A stretch of 64,000 nt of DNA from the NCBI GenBank assembly GCA_018241365.1, contig JAFEDX010000198.1, forward strand, positions 1 to 64,000. The letters are read 5' to 3'. Shown piece by piece: positions 1-9,949 of the stretch (positions are counted from its first letter, which is position 1; every line of letters starts with the position of its first letter). This DNA comes from Pseudomonadota bacterium. Lineage in GTDB: Bacteria > Pseudomonadota > Gammaproteobacteria > Xanthomonadales > Rhodanobacteraceae. The notes below the pieces were generated by a model. It made no database searches. It was given only the letters and a program-made list of their open reading frames with translations, and was not told the origin of the DNA. The position numbers and the translations under genes are program-made.

Positions 1-215
1 CCTTGTCATTCCGGAGCGGGCACGCACAGCGAAACCGATTCCGGGTTGCCGCGTCGGTGAAGCCGGCGCGGCCCACGGAATGACGACGAACCGGGATGAC
101 GACGAAAAAGTGTTGCGCGATACCGCGTGCTGGAACTGCCGGGGCGCCGTGTCGATGAAGCCGGCGCGGCCCCCGGAATGGCGATGGGAAAAGTGTTTGC
201 GCGGTACCCGTGACT
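1..215. repeat. Dispersed GTCATTCCGG-type repeat, imperfectly duplicated in tandem
   Basis: This stretch upstream of clpB holds no convincing gene. Bases 4-93 begin with GTCATTCCGG and end with CGGAATGACGAC, so the ends are inverted. The right half (GATTCCGGGTT ... CGGCCC ... GGAATGACGAC) is clearly related to the right half of the repeat at 42757-42880. A second, diverged copy of the segment from about 47 to 125 follows at about 148 to 213 (shared GAAGCCGGCGCGGCCC, GGAATG, AAAGTGTT and GCGCG blocks), so part of the unit has been duplicated. Bases 216-320 show nothing I can name. Confidence 0.6.
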
Positions 216-320
216 GGCGGCACGTCGGCAGGCTGCGCCGCGGCAGCGGCTTTCCGTTTGCGCGAGAATGCCGGGAGGGGTCAGCGACCGCGCGGTCTTG
301 CGACGGCCGTCTTCTGCCCC

Positions 321-349
321 GTTGAAGCGGCTTTGCGGCGGCCTTATCT
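321..349 (+). promoter_or_regulatory. Candidate sigma-32 (heat-shock) promoter of clpB
   Basis: GTTGAAG at 321-327 resembles the sigma-32 -35 box (CTTGAAA). CCTTATCT at 342-349 resembles its -10 box (CCCCATnT). The spacer is 14 bases, within the range for this factor. It lies 46 bases upstream of the clpB start, and clpB is a classic member of the heat-shock regulon. Assigned by eye; the -10 match is only partial. Confidence 0.45.
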
Positions 350-394
350 CCTTGCGATGGCCGAAAGGCCGCCCCTTTTCAAGAGGATGCCCCC

Positions 395-2995
<2,601 letters not shown>

Positions 2996-3059
2996 GTGAG
3001 CGTAGCCGGTGCGAGCGACCACGCGCGTTTGTCGCGACCATGGTATGGCGGCGCATCAC

Positions 3060-3264
3060 GTAGGAGGGCCGGAAGGCCCGACGAAGCTTGCAACGCTGTT
3101 GGCGTGCAACGCGCATGGTCGCGGCTGCCGCCGCTCCTGCAAAAAATAATGTAGGAGCCTGCGTGCAGGCGACTCGGGGTTTCCCCAATGGATGGGAGTC
3201 TGCCTGGATCTGGTCGCGACCACGGTCGCTCCTACGAAAAGCATGTAGGAGCCTGCGTGCAGGC
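3060..3264. repeat. Cluster of four GTAG-type REP hairpins between clpB and aroG
   Basis: Four short palindromes each begin with GTAGGAG and then form a stem-loop. At 3060-3079 (+) the stem is GGGCC/GGCCC. At 3151-3170 (+) and 3245-3264 (+) it is GCCTGC/GCAGGC around GT. At 3212-3235 the unit is on the minus strand with stem GCGACC/GGTCGC around GT. The GTAG foot followed by a hairpin is the known signature of REP sequences mobilised by RAYT (TnpA-REP) transposases in Xanthomonadales. No RAYT gene is present in the window. The rest of 2996-3293 holds no gene. Confidence 0.8.
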
Positions 3265-3293
3265 GACAGCAGACGTGGCGTGGTCACGAGGCA

Positions 3294-4385
3294 TCACGCA
3301 GCCACTGCCGGTTCGCCGTGGATGTGGGTGGCGGCACGCCGCTCGCGCACCGCTTGCGCAAGGTGTTCGAGCACCTGCACGGAAGCTTCCCAGCCGAGGC
3401 AACCGTCGGTGATGCTCTGGCCGTACGTCAAGGCGACGCCGTCCACCAGATCCTGGCGGCCGCCGACAAGGTGGCTTTCCACCATTACGCCGACGATGTG
3501 CCGGTTGCCTGCCTCGATCTGCCGCGAAATTTCTTCCGCCACGTGCGGCTGGTTCTCGGGCCGCTTGCCGCTGTTGGCATGGCTGGCGTCGATCATCAAT
3601 CGCGGTGCGAGTCCGGCCTTGCCCAGCGCCGCGCACGCTGTCGCGACATTCTCCGCGTCGTAATTGGGCGCGTGTCCGCCGCGCAGGATCACGTGGCAGT
3701 CGCGATTGCCCCGGGTGGCGGCAATCGCCGCCTGTCCCTGCTTGGTGACGGCAAGGAAATGATGCGGATGCGCGGCGGCCTGTACCGCGTCCACCGCGAT
3801 CTTCACGTTGCCGTCGGTGCCGTTCTTGAAACCGACCGGACACGACAGGCCCGAGGCAAGTTCGCGGTGCACCTGGCTTTCGGTGGTGCGCGCGCCGATG
3901 GCGCCCCAGCTGACGAGGTCGGCGAGGTATTGCGGGGAGATGATGTCGAGGAATTCGCTGCCGGCGGGAACGCCGAGCGCGTTGATGTCGCGCAGCAGGC
4001 TGCGCGCGAGCCGCAGGCCCTTGTCGATGCAGAAGCTGCCGTCGAGGTCGGGATCGTTGATCAGACCCTTCCATCCCACCGTGGTGCGCGGTTTCTCGAA
4101 ATACACGCGCATCACGATTTCGAGTTCGCCGCCAAGGCGCAGGCGTTCGTGTGCGAGACGGCCGGCGTATTCCAGCGCCGCGTGCGGGTCATGGATCGAA
4201 CAGGGACCGATCACCACCACCAGGCGATCGTCGTTGCCCGCAAGGATGCGTTGCAGCCTTGCGCGCGCGTTGCGGACGGTGGCAAGCGCAACGGGTGTCG
4301 CGGGGATTTCCTCCATCACCGCCGCCGGGGTGGCCAGCGGGGCGATGGTGCGGATGCGTAAATCGTCGGTTGCGGGTTCGGACAT
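3294..4385 (-). CDS. aroG: 3-deoxy-7-phosphoheptulonate (DAHP) synthase, class I (AroG/F/H type)
   Basis: This enzyme condenses phosphoenolpyruvate with erythrose 4-phosphate to DAHP, the committed first step of the shikimate pathway to Phe, Tyr and Trp. The 363 residues fit the class I family (about 350). Signature stretches are VVIGPCSIHDP, KPRTTVGWKGL, SWGAIGARTTESQ and GFKNGTDG, followed by the metal and phosphate site around LRGGHAPNYD and DASHANSGK. I prefer the start at 4385 (MSEPATDD): AGGAG lies eight bases upstream, whereas the longer start at 4421 begins directly after the terminator stem upstream. The gene follows a leader peptide and attenuator at 4423-4556, so expression should respond to aromatic amino-acid supply. 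The isozyme's feedback specificity cannot be read from sequence. Confidence 0.95.
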   Translation of the reverse strand: MSEPATDDLRIRTIAPLATPAAVMEEIPATPVALATVRNARARLQRILAGNDDRLVVVIGPCSIHDPHAALEYAGRLAHERLRLGGELEIVMRVYFEKPRTTVGWKGLINDPDLDGSFCIDKGLRLARSLLRDINALGVPAGSEFLDIISPQYLADLVSWGAIGARTTESQVHRELASGLSCPVGFKNGTDGNVKIAVDAVQAAAHPHHFLAVTKQGQAAIAATRGNRDCHVILRGGHAPNYDAENVATACAALGKAGLAPRLMIDASHANSGKRPENQPHVAEEISRQIEAGNRHIVGVMVESHLVGGRQDLVDGVALTYGQSITDGCLGWEASVQVLEHLAQAVRERRAATHIHGEPAVAA

Positions 4386-4422
4386 CACGGCGGCTCCTGG
4401 TGGGGTGCCAGCGGCGGCCATG

Positions 4423-4453
4423 AAAAAAGCCGCCTGGTACTGCTGGCGGCTTT
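4423..4453 (-). terminator. Attenuator terminator upstream of DAHP synthase
   Basis: Read on the minus strand, GCCGCC (4450-4445) and GGCGGC (4434-4429) form a GC stem around a short loop, followed by six T (4428-4423). This is an intrinsic terminator lying between the leader peptide stop (4476) and the aroG start (4385). Its 5' arm contains CCGCCAGC, which can instead pair with a segment inside the leader reading frame. Confidence 0.88.
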
Positions 4454-4475
4454 CGGTATGGGGTTCAGGATGTTT

Positions 4476-4556
4476 CTAGGTACGTGCCCACGCCTCCGCC
4501 AGCGCTTTCGGATAGCCATAAAACCAAAAGTAGAAGCTGGCGGGGGAGTGGTTCAT
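4476..4556 (-). CDS. Aromatic leader peptide of the DAHP synthase attenuator
   Basis: A 26-residue frame (MNHSPASFYFWFYGYPKALA then EAWART) holds eight aromatic residues, seven of them packed into residues 8-15 (F, Y, F, W, F, Y, G, Y) with one more Trp at 23. It ends in TAG 23 bases before the terminator stem. Such density of Phe/Tyr/Trp codons ahead of an aromatic biosynthesis gene is diagnostic of an attenuation leader; the peptide itself need have no function. No Shine-Dalgarno is visible. A TATCAA box ends eight bases before the ATG, so the transcript may start almost at the start codon. Too short for routine gene callers. Confidence 0.9.
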   Translation of the reverse strand: MNHSPASFYFWFYGYPKALAEAWART

Positions 4557-4610
4557 CGCGAACATTGATAGCACGATTCGGCCGGGATGCAAAATGATTT
4601 TTTGCGGCTG

Positions 4611-4639
4611 GCCAGCCTCCACGGCGCGCGGAGGCTGGC
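4611..4639 (-). terminator. Probable terminator hairpin after the TonB-dependent receptor
   Basis: GCCAGCCTCC (4611-4620) and GGAGGCTGGC (4630-4639) form a ten-pair stem around a nine-base loop, eight bases past the receptor stop codon. On the minus strand no tight T-run follows, only an A/T-rich stretch with four T further on. It is therefore a 3'-end hairpin that may or may not terminate alone. Confidence 0.55.
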
Positions 4640-4646
4640 AGCGCGG

Positions 4647-7052
4647 TTACCAGCGGTACGCGGCGTTCGCGTACCAGTACACGCCGTTGAAACCGAACGG
4701 CGAGGTGAGTGGATAGACGATGGTGCCGCCGTTGGTGTTGGCCGCGATGTTCTTCTCGGGGTAGGTGTTGAAGATGTTGTTGCCGCCCACCGAGAAGGTC
4801 CAGCGGTCGAGTGCGTAGGCGACCGACGCGTCCAGCAGCGTGCGCGAGCCGAAGCTCTGGTCGCCGGATGGCGTCGTGGCCAGCGCGGTCCAATCGCCGT
4901 AGCGGGTCAACTGTCCATGCACCGTCCAGCTGCCGCGCGTCCAGTCACCGGCGACAAAGGCTTTCGTTCGCGGCGTGCCGACCGTGATACGGCCTGATTC
5001 GGCGCGATCGATGATCGGCAGCACGAGGCCTGCGAGGCCCAGTTGCGGCGGGTTGGGTTTGATCGACTCGATGTCGGTCTTGTTCCAGTTGAGGCCGCCG
5101 GTGAACTTGATCGAGGAACCCGCGAGTTGTACCGGCCAGGTGCCGATCAGGTCGGCGCCGCGCGTGCGCGTGTCGATGGCGTTGGTGAAGAAGCGCCCGC
5201 CGCTCACGAACGGGATGCCCACCGAGGTCAGGTAGTTCTGGACCGCAGAGCCGACCAGATTACCCGAGAGCACGATGCGGTCGTCGATGTTGATCTGGTA
5301 CAGATCGAGCGTGACGTACGGGCCGTTGCCCGCTGGCGTCAGCACGACGCCAATGCTGTAGTTGTGCGACTTCTCGGGCTTCAGCGGCTGGGCGCCAAGC
5401 GCGATGGCAGCGGGGTCGGTCACCGGGAAGGTGCGGATCGTGTAGGGCTGCACCACGCCGCTGGTATTGACGAACTGGATCGAGGTGCTGGAGTAGTACT
5501 CCTGCTGCAGGGATGGCGCGCGGAAACCGGTCGACACGGTGCCGCGCAGCGCGATCACCGGGTTGAACGCATAGCGGCCCGACAGCTTCCACGAGGTCGT
5601 GTTGCCGAAGTCGGTGTAGTGCTCGTGGCGCGCAGCCAGCCCGGCCGAGAGCTTGTCGGTGAAGTCGGTCTCGAGGTCGATGTACTCGGCGGTGTTGCTG
5701 CGCGAGTGCGAACCGGCGTCCAGCGGCTGGTAGCCCGGAAACACCTGCGCTCCCGCGCCGGCGAACGAGTCGGCGTCGCCGTGCTTGATCGTGAATTGCT
5801 CGTGCCGGTAGGCGAGGCCCCAGGCCACCGTCAGCGGGTGGTACCAGCCGGCATCGAAGTCGCGGCTGAAGTCGGCGTTGAAGTCGTTCTGGCGGATGGT
5901 CAGCGTGCCGATGTAGAACGCAGTCGGCGACTGTGCGCCCAGCGAATAGTTGAAGGTGTCGGTGGTGTGCAGTTTCCAGTGGTCGCCGCCGGTGTCGCCG
6001 CTGACGTCGTAGTGCCAGCCGGCCAGCTCGCCCTTGATGCCAAGTACTTCGGTGTCGTCGCGGATGGCGCTGTTTTCGAGCGGCAGATAGCCGTCCGGAT
6101 ACACCGCGAGCGCAGCGGGGCTGCTGGCGACGACCTGCGAGCGCGAGCGGAAGAAGCCGCCGGCGGTGACGTCGCGCTTGTTGAACACGCTGAACGCGTA
6201 CAGCGTCGCGTTCTCGCCGAGGTTGTACTCGGCGTTGATCGCGCCCTGCTTGGCGATGGTCTGCGGCAGGCCAAAGCGGAAGGTCGCGGTGTTGAAGGTC
6301 GGATCGGCGGGATAGCGCCGGTCGGGACCGGCGTGGTTGGTGCGCTCCTGGTTGAGGTAGTTGCCCGACAGATGTATCCAGCCGTTCTGGCCGAGCGCTA
6401 TTCCGCCGTCGGCGCCGGCGTTCCAGGTGCGGCCGTTCACGCCGTTGGCCGGGTCGTGCTGGCCGTAGCTGGCGTTGACGCCGCCGTGGTCGGCGCCGCC
6501 CTTCAGGATGATGTTGATGACGCCGGCGATGGCGTCCGAACCGTACTGTGCCGCCGCGCCGTCGCGCAGCACCTCGATGCGTTCGATCGCATTGATCGGG
6601 ATGGCCGAGAGGTCGACCGGCGAGGAGCCGCGGCCGATCGAGCCGTTGACGTTGACGATCGCGGTGGTGTGCTGGCGCTTGCCGTTGATCAGCACCAGCG
6701 TCTCGTCGGGTGCGAGTCCGCGCAGCTGCGCCGGCATCACCGCATCGGTGCCGTCGGTGAGCGATGGCTGCGGGAAATTGAACGAGGGCAGCAGGGTGCG
6801 CAGCGCGACGGTGAGGTCGGGCGCGCCCGTGCTGACGAGCTCCTTCGGTGTCAGCACGTCGATCGGCGCCAGCGAGTCGGCCGCGGTGCGATCGAAAGCG
6901 CGGGTGCCGGTGACCACGATGGTCTGGAGCGTCGAGGGTTCCTTCTTCTGCGCCGTGGTGTCTTGCGCACCCGTGGTTTGTGCGGGCGCTGGCAGGCTGA
7001 TGCCGAGCGCGCAAAGGATGGCTGCGGCGATAGCGCCGGTTCGCGTGTGCAT
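4647..7052 (-). CDS. TonB-dependent outer-membrane receptor
   Basis: About 801 residues with a Sec signal (about 1-24, ending PAPAQ), a TonB-box-like region (LQTIVVTGTRA), a plug domain with LRDGAAAQYGSDAIAGVINI, and a 22-strand barrel ending in the aromatic residue AYRW typical of outer-membrane proteins. It would import a scarce ligand powered by TonB-ExbBD. The substrate cannot be told from sequence, and no siderophore, cobalamin or sugar genes lie beside it. The start at 7052 is chosen because GGGGAG precedes it and it begins the signal peptide; an in-frame start 75 bases upstream lacks both. A 3' hairpin follows at 4611-4639. Confidence 0.92.
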   Translation of the reverse strand: MHTRTGAIAAAILCALGISLPAPAQTTGAQDTTAQKKEPSTLQTIVVTGTRAFDRTAADSLAPIDVLTPKELVSTGAPDLTVALRTLLPSFNFPQPSLTDGTDAVMPAQLRGLAPDETLVLINGKRQHTTAIVNVNGSIGRGSSPVDLSAIPINAIERIEVLRDGAAAQYGSDAIAGVINIILKGGADHGGVNASYGQHDPANGVNGRTWNAGADGGIALGQNGWIHLSGNYLNQERTNHAGPDRRYPADPTFNTATFRFGLPQTIAKQGAINAEYNLGENATLYAFSVFNKRDVTAGGFFRSRSQVVASSPAALAVYPDGYLPLENSAIRDDTEVLGIKGELAGWHYDVSGDTGGDHWKLHTTDTFNYSLGAQSPTAFYIGTLTIRQNDFNADFSRDFDAGWYHPLTVAWGLAYRHEQFTIKHGDADSFAGAGAQVFPGYQPLDAGSHSRSNTAEYIDLETDFTDKLSAGLAARHEHYTDFGNTTSWKLSGRYAFNPVIALRGTVSTGFRAPSLQQEYYSSTSIQFVNTSGVVQPYTIRTFPVTDPAAIALGAQPLKPEKSHNYSIGVVLTPAGNGPYVTLDLYQINIDDRIVLSGNLVGSAVQNYLTSVGIPFVSGGRFFTNAIDTRTRGADLIGTWPVQLAGSSIKFTGGLNWNKTDIESIKPNPPQLGLAGLVLPIIDRAESGRITVGTPRTKAFVAGDWTRGSWTVHGQLTRYGDWTALATTPSGDQSFGSRTLLDASVAYALDRWTFSVGGNNIFNTYPEKNIAANTNGGTIVYPLTSPFGFNGVYWYANAAYRW

Positions 7053-7208
7053 GACCGATCTCCCCGTTTGATGATGACGGACGTCGAACAAACGCTCGTA
7101 CACAGCGTTGGCGTTCGGCGCCTTCACGAATCCCCTCGTCAGTGCAGGCTAGGTTCCCGCCGGGGTGATGTCAAATGGGCGCGGCGTGGGCCGCGATACA
7201 CTGGCGGC

Positions 7209-8150
7209 ATGTCAAACATGGACTTGCACGACGGCATGCGTCGGGACGACAACAAGCTGGTTGTCGCGATTTCTTCGCGCGCCTTGTTCGACCTCAACGA
7301 GTCGCACGCGCTGTTCGAGCGCGAAGGCCTGGAGGCTTACCGGGAATACCAGATTGCGCACGAGAACGACGTGCTGCAGCCGGGCGTCGCGTTCCCGGTG
7401 GTTAGGAAGCTGCTGGCGCTGAATCGCCCGGAGCCGGATGCGCCCTACGTCGAGGTGATCCTGCTCTCGCGCAATTCCGGCGACACCGGCTTGCGCATCT
7501 TCAACTCGATCCAGCACCACGGCCTGGCCATCACCCGCGCCGCATTCACCTCGGGCGAGGCGACCAGCGAATACATCGCGCCGTTCGGCGTGGACCTGTT
7601 CCTGTCGGCCAACGCCGAGAACGTAGCGCGCGCCTTGAGTTCGGGCGTGGCGGCGGCGACCATCCTGCCTTCGCAGGTGCACGACGCGCACCCCGGCCAG
7701 TTGCGCATCGCGTTCGATGGCGACGCGGTGATCTTCAGCGACGAATCCGAGCGCCTGTCGCAGGAACAGGGCCTCGACGCCTTCCACCGCAACGAAACCG
7801 AACACGCCAACGAGCCGCTCTCGGGCGGCCCGTTCCGCAACTTCCTCGCGGCCCTGCATCGCCTGCAGGCGGCGTTTCCGCCCGAGGATGCGCCGATCCG
7901 CACGGCGCTGGTCACCGCGCGCTCGGCGCCGGCGCACAAGCGCGTGATCCTGACCCTGCGCCAGTGGGGCGTGCGCATCGACGAGGCCTTGTTCCTCGGC
8001 GGCCGTGACAAGGGGCCGTTCCTCGAAGCCTTCGGCGCCGACCTGTTCTTTGACGATTCGCCGGTCAACGTGGAATCTGCGCGCCAGCACGTCGCCACGG
8101 GCCACGTGCCACATGGGGTGTCGAACAAACGCATATCGGGCAAGGCGTAA
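7209..8150 (+). CDS. Cytosolic 5'-nucleotidase (NT5C1-like, PF06189)
   Basis: A 313-residue soluble protein with no signal peptide. It resembles the bacterial relatives of animal cytosolic 5'-nucleotidase I, which dephosphorylate nucleoside 5'-monophosphates in a haloacid-dehalogenase-like fold. The N-terminal VVAISSRALFDLNESHALF, the IRIAFDGDAVIFSDESE-like central stretch and the late ALFLGGRDKGPFLEAFGADLFFDDS region match that family (quoted loosely as seen around residues 15, 165 and 270). The ATG at 7209 is the first plausible start; the reading frame extends upstream antisense to the receptor, which I treat as spurious. A TACACT box lies six bases before the ATG. It stands alone and its physiological substrate is unknown. 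Confidence 0.75.
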   Translation: MSNMDLHDGMRRDDNKLVVAISSRALFDLNESHALFEREGLEAYREYQIAHENDVLQPGVAFPVVRKLLALNRPEPDAPYVEVILLSRNSGDTGLRIFNSIQHHGLAITRAAFTSGEATSEYIAPFGVDLFLSANAENVARALSSGVAAATILPSQVHDAHPGQLRIAFDGDAVIFSDESERLSQEQGLDAFHRNETEHANEPLSGGPFRNFLAALHRLQAAFPPEDAPIRTALVTARSAPAHKRVILTLRQWGVRIDEALFLGGRDKGPFLEAFGADLFFDDSPVNVESARQHVATGHVPHGVSNKRISGKA

Positions 8151-8240
8151 GCCACCGTGACGGTTGGTGTTGCTGCCGGCCTTACGCCTGTCTATGGATG
8201 GTGCACGGCCTGGAATGGGCTTTCACGCCACCAGTCCCGA

Positions 8241-8246
8241 TACAAT
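8241..8246 (+). promoter_or_regulatory. Candidate -10 box of the gcdH promoter
   Basis: TACAAT, 30 bases upstream of the gcdH start, matches five of six bases of the sigma-70 -10 consensus. No good -35 hexamer is visible at 17 bases; TTTCAC at 8221 lies too close. Confidence 0.3.
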
Positions 8247-8275
8247 AGGCGGCTTGCCACGAAGCCGGAACCGCC

Positions 8276-9448
8276 ATGCCTGCTCCCCGCCTGAATCCCC
8301 TCGATCTGTATGACGTGCGTGCGCTGCTCAGCGACGAGGAACGCATGGTGCAGGATTCGGTCGCGCGCTTCGTCGATGACAAGGTGCTGCCCATCATCGG
8401 CGACTGTTTCGACAAGGCCCGCTTTCCGTCCGAGCTGATTCCGGAAATCGCGGGCCTGGGCCTGCTCGGCGCCACCATCCCCGAAGAATACGGCGGCGCC
8501 GGCATGAACCAGGTCAGCTACGGCCTGATCTGCCAGGAAATGGAACGCGGCGATTCCGGCCTGCGCAGCTTCGCCTCGGTGCAATCCTCGCTGGTGATGT
8601 ATCCGATCCACGCTTTCGGCAGCGAGGAGCAGAAGCGCGAATACCTGCCGAAGATGGCGGCGGGTGAAATCATCGGCTGCTTCGGCCTGACCGAACCGCA
8701 CGGTGGGTCCGATCCGGCCAACATGAAGACGGTCGCGAAGCAGGACGGCGGCGACTGGGTCATCAACGGTTCCAAGATGTGGATCACCAACGGCAACCTT
8801 GCGCAGGTCGCGCTGGTGTGGGCCAAGACCGACGACGGCATCCGCGGATTCCTGGTGCCGACCAATACCAAGGGTTTCGCGGCGCAGGAAATCCACAAGA
8901 AGATGAGCCTGCGTGCCTCGGTGACCAGCGCGCTGTTCCTCGACGGCGTGCGGGTGCCGGGCAGCGCGATGCTGCCGAACGTGAAAGGTTTGCGTGGCCC
9001 GCTGAGCTGCCTCGATTCCGCGCGCTTCGGCATCAGCTGGGGTCCGATCGGTGCGGCGCAGGCGTGCCTGAAGGAGGTGCTGGATTACACCCAGGAACGC
9101 GTGCTGTTCGGTCGTCCGCTTGCGGCAAACCAGGGCGTCCAGTTGAAGCTCGCGGACATCGCGCGCCGCATCACCGCCGCGCAATTGCTGGCGTTGCAAC
9201 TGGGGCGGCTCAAGGACGCAGGCAAATTGCACCCCAGCCAGATTTCGCTGGCCAAGTGGAACAACGTGCGGATGGCGCTGGACGTCGCGCGCGAATGCCG
9301 CGACATCCTCGGCGCCGCCGGCATCACCACCGAACACGCCGCAATCCGGCACGCGCTGAATCTCGAATCGGTGGTGACCTACGAAGGCACGCAGACGGTG
9401 CACCAGCTGGTGGTGGGTCGTGAACTGACAGGCATCAACGCGTTTTGA
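8276..9448 (+). CDS. gcdH: Glutaryl-CoA dehydrogenase
   Basis: A 390-residue FAD enzyme of the acyl-CoA dehydrogenase superfamily. It oxidises and decarboxylates glutaryl-CoA to crotonyl-CoA in lysine and tryptophan breakdown, passing electrons to ETF. GLRSFASVQSSLVMYPI near residues 95-111 carries the arginine that marks GCDH among acyl-CoA dehydrogenases. FGLTEPHGGSDP and WITNG are FAD-binding motifs, and TYEGTQTVHQL near the C-terminus holds the catalytic glutamate. Length matches the family. It has its own TACAAT -10-like box. The only other lysine-catabolic candidate here, the ALDH7 enzyme at 29943, lies 20 kb away. Confidence 0.93.
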   Translation: MPAPRLNPLDLYDVRALLSDEERMVQDSVARFVDDKVLPIIGDCFDKARFPSELIPEIAGLGLLGATIPEEYGGAGMNQVSYGLICQEMERGDSGLRSFASVQSSLVMYPIHAFGSEEQKREYLPKMAAGEIIGCFGLTEPHGGSDPANMKTVAKQDGGDWVINGSKMWITNGNLAQVALVWAKTDDGIRGFLVPTNTKGFAAQEIHKKMSLRASVTSALFLDGVRVPGSAMLPNVKGLRGPLSCLDSARFGISWGPIGAAQACLKEVLDYTQERVLFGRPLAANQGVQLKLADIARRITAAQLLALQLGRLKDAGKLHPSQISLAKWNNVRMALDVARECRDILGAAGITTEHAAIRHALNLESVVTYEGTQTVHQLVVGRELTGINAF

Positions 9449-9504
9449 TCCGATTCAAGGGCGTCGCGCAGAATCGACAGATTCTGGAAGTCTTGGAGAA
9501 CCCC

Positions 9505-9942
9505 ATGCAAATACGCAACAAATTGTTGGCCGGCATTGCCGCGGCCACGTTGCTCGTGTCGAGCACCGCGATGGCCGCACTCAACTCCAACGAGATGCAC
9601 CTGGCGCTGACCTCGTTGAAGCTGGCCCTGGTGAAGATCGGCGTCGCCAATGCCGTGCTGGGCGACCCCAAGCCGCCATCCAGCAACGCGGAAGCGCACC
9701 TGGCAGCGCCCAACCAGTTGGGCTCTCAAGAGATCAGCGCGATCGTGGTGAGCGAGGGCGGCGTGATCAACGTCTATCTCACCCCCGCCGTGGGCGTGAC
9801 AGACGGCATCATCCAGCTGGTGCCGACAGTCGTGACCGACAAGGATGGCAAGAAGGGCGTGCAGTACACCTGCTACAGCCCAAACATCCCGGACATCGCC
9901 AGTGTCGCATCGGAATGCACCTACCATTCTGCGGGCCAGTAA
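9505..9942 (+). CDS. Secreted pilin-like protein with a Sec signal peptide
   Basis: A 145-residue protein. Residues 1-24 form an ordinary Sec signal (charged start, hydrophobic core, AMA cleavage site). The mature part has a short helix, alternating beta-like stretches (ISAIVVSEGGVINVYL, IIQLVPTVV) and a C-terminal cysteine pair (YTCYS ... SECTY), the layout of the globular domain of a type IVa major pilin. It lacks the prepilin cleavage motif and the hydrophobic N-terminal helix needed for pilus assembly. It could be a soluble pilin-fold protein or unrelated. GGAG lies seven bases before the ATG. It is flanked by gcdH and a GNAT gene, with no pilus genes nearby. Confidence 0.6.
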   Translation: MQIRNKLLAGIAAATLLVSSTAMAALNSNEMHLALTSLKLALVKIGVANAVLGDPKPPSSNAEAHLAAPNQLGSQEISAIVVSEGGVINVYLTPAVGVTDGIIQLVPTVVTDKDGKKGVQYTCYSPNIPDIASVASECTYHSAGQ

Positions 9943-9949
9943 CCCTCCG

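Larger units (their letters stand above)
4423..4556 (-). promoter_or_regulatory. Transcription attenuator controlled by aromatic amino acids
   Basis: Three mutually exclusive pairings are visible on the minus strand. Segment 1 is CCGCCAGC (4543-4536), just before the aromatic codons. Segment 2 is GCTGGCGG (4503-4496), late in the leader frame. Segment 3 is CCGCCAGC (4449-4442), the 5' arm of the terminator. Segment 2 is perfectly complementary to both 1 and 3. A ribosome stalled on Phe/Tyr/Trp codons would cover segment 1 and free 2 to pair with 3 (antiterminator). A ribosome reaching the stop codon would cover or displace 2, letting the terminator form. This is the trp/phe-type attenuation logic. 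Confidence 0.88.

Noticed and set aside
4420..4479. A plus-strand peptide beginning MKKAAWYCWRL, also rich in aromatics
   Set aside because: It is antisense to the attenuator and points away from aroG. The correct leader is on the minus strand at 4556-4476 with a terminator in the right order.
5043..7208. A long plus-strand frame antisense to the TonB receptor that runs into the nucleotidase gene
   Set aside because: The receptor on the other strand has signal, plug and barrel motifs. The plus-strand translation is V/R/G-biased, and the nucleotidase begins naturally at 7209.
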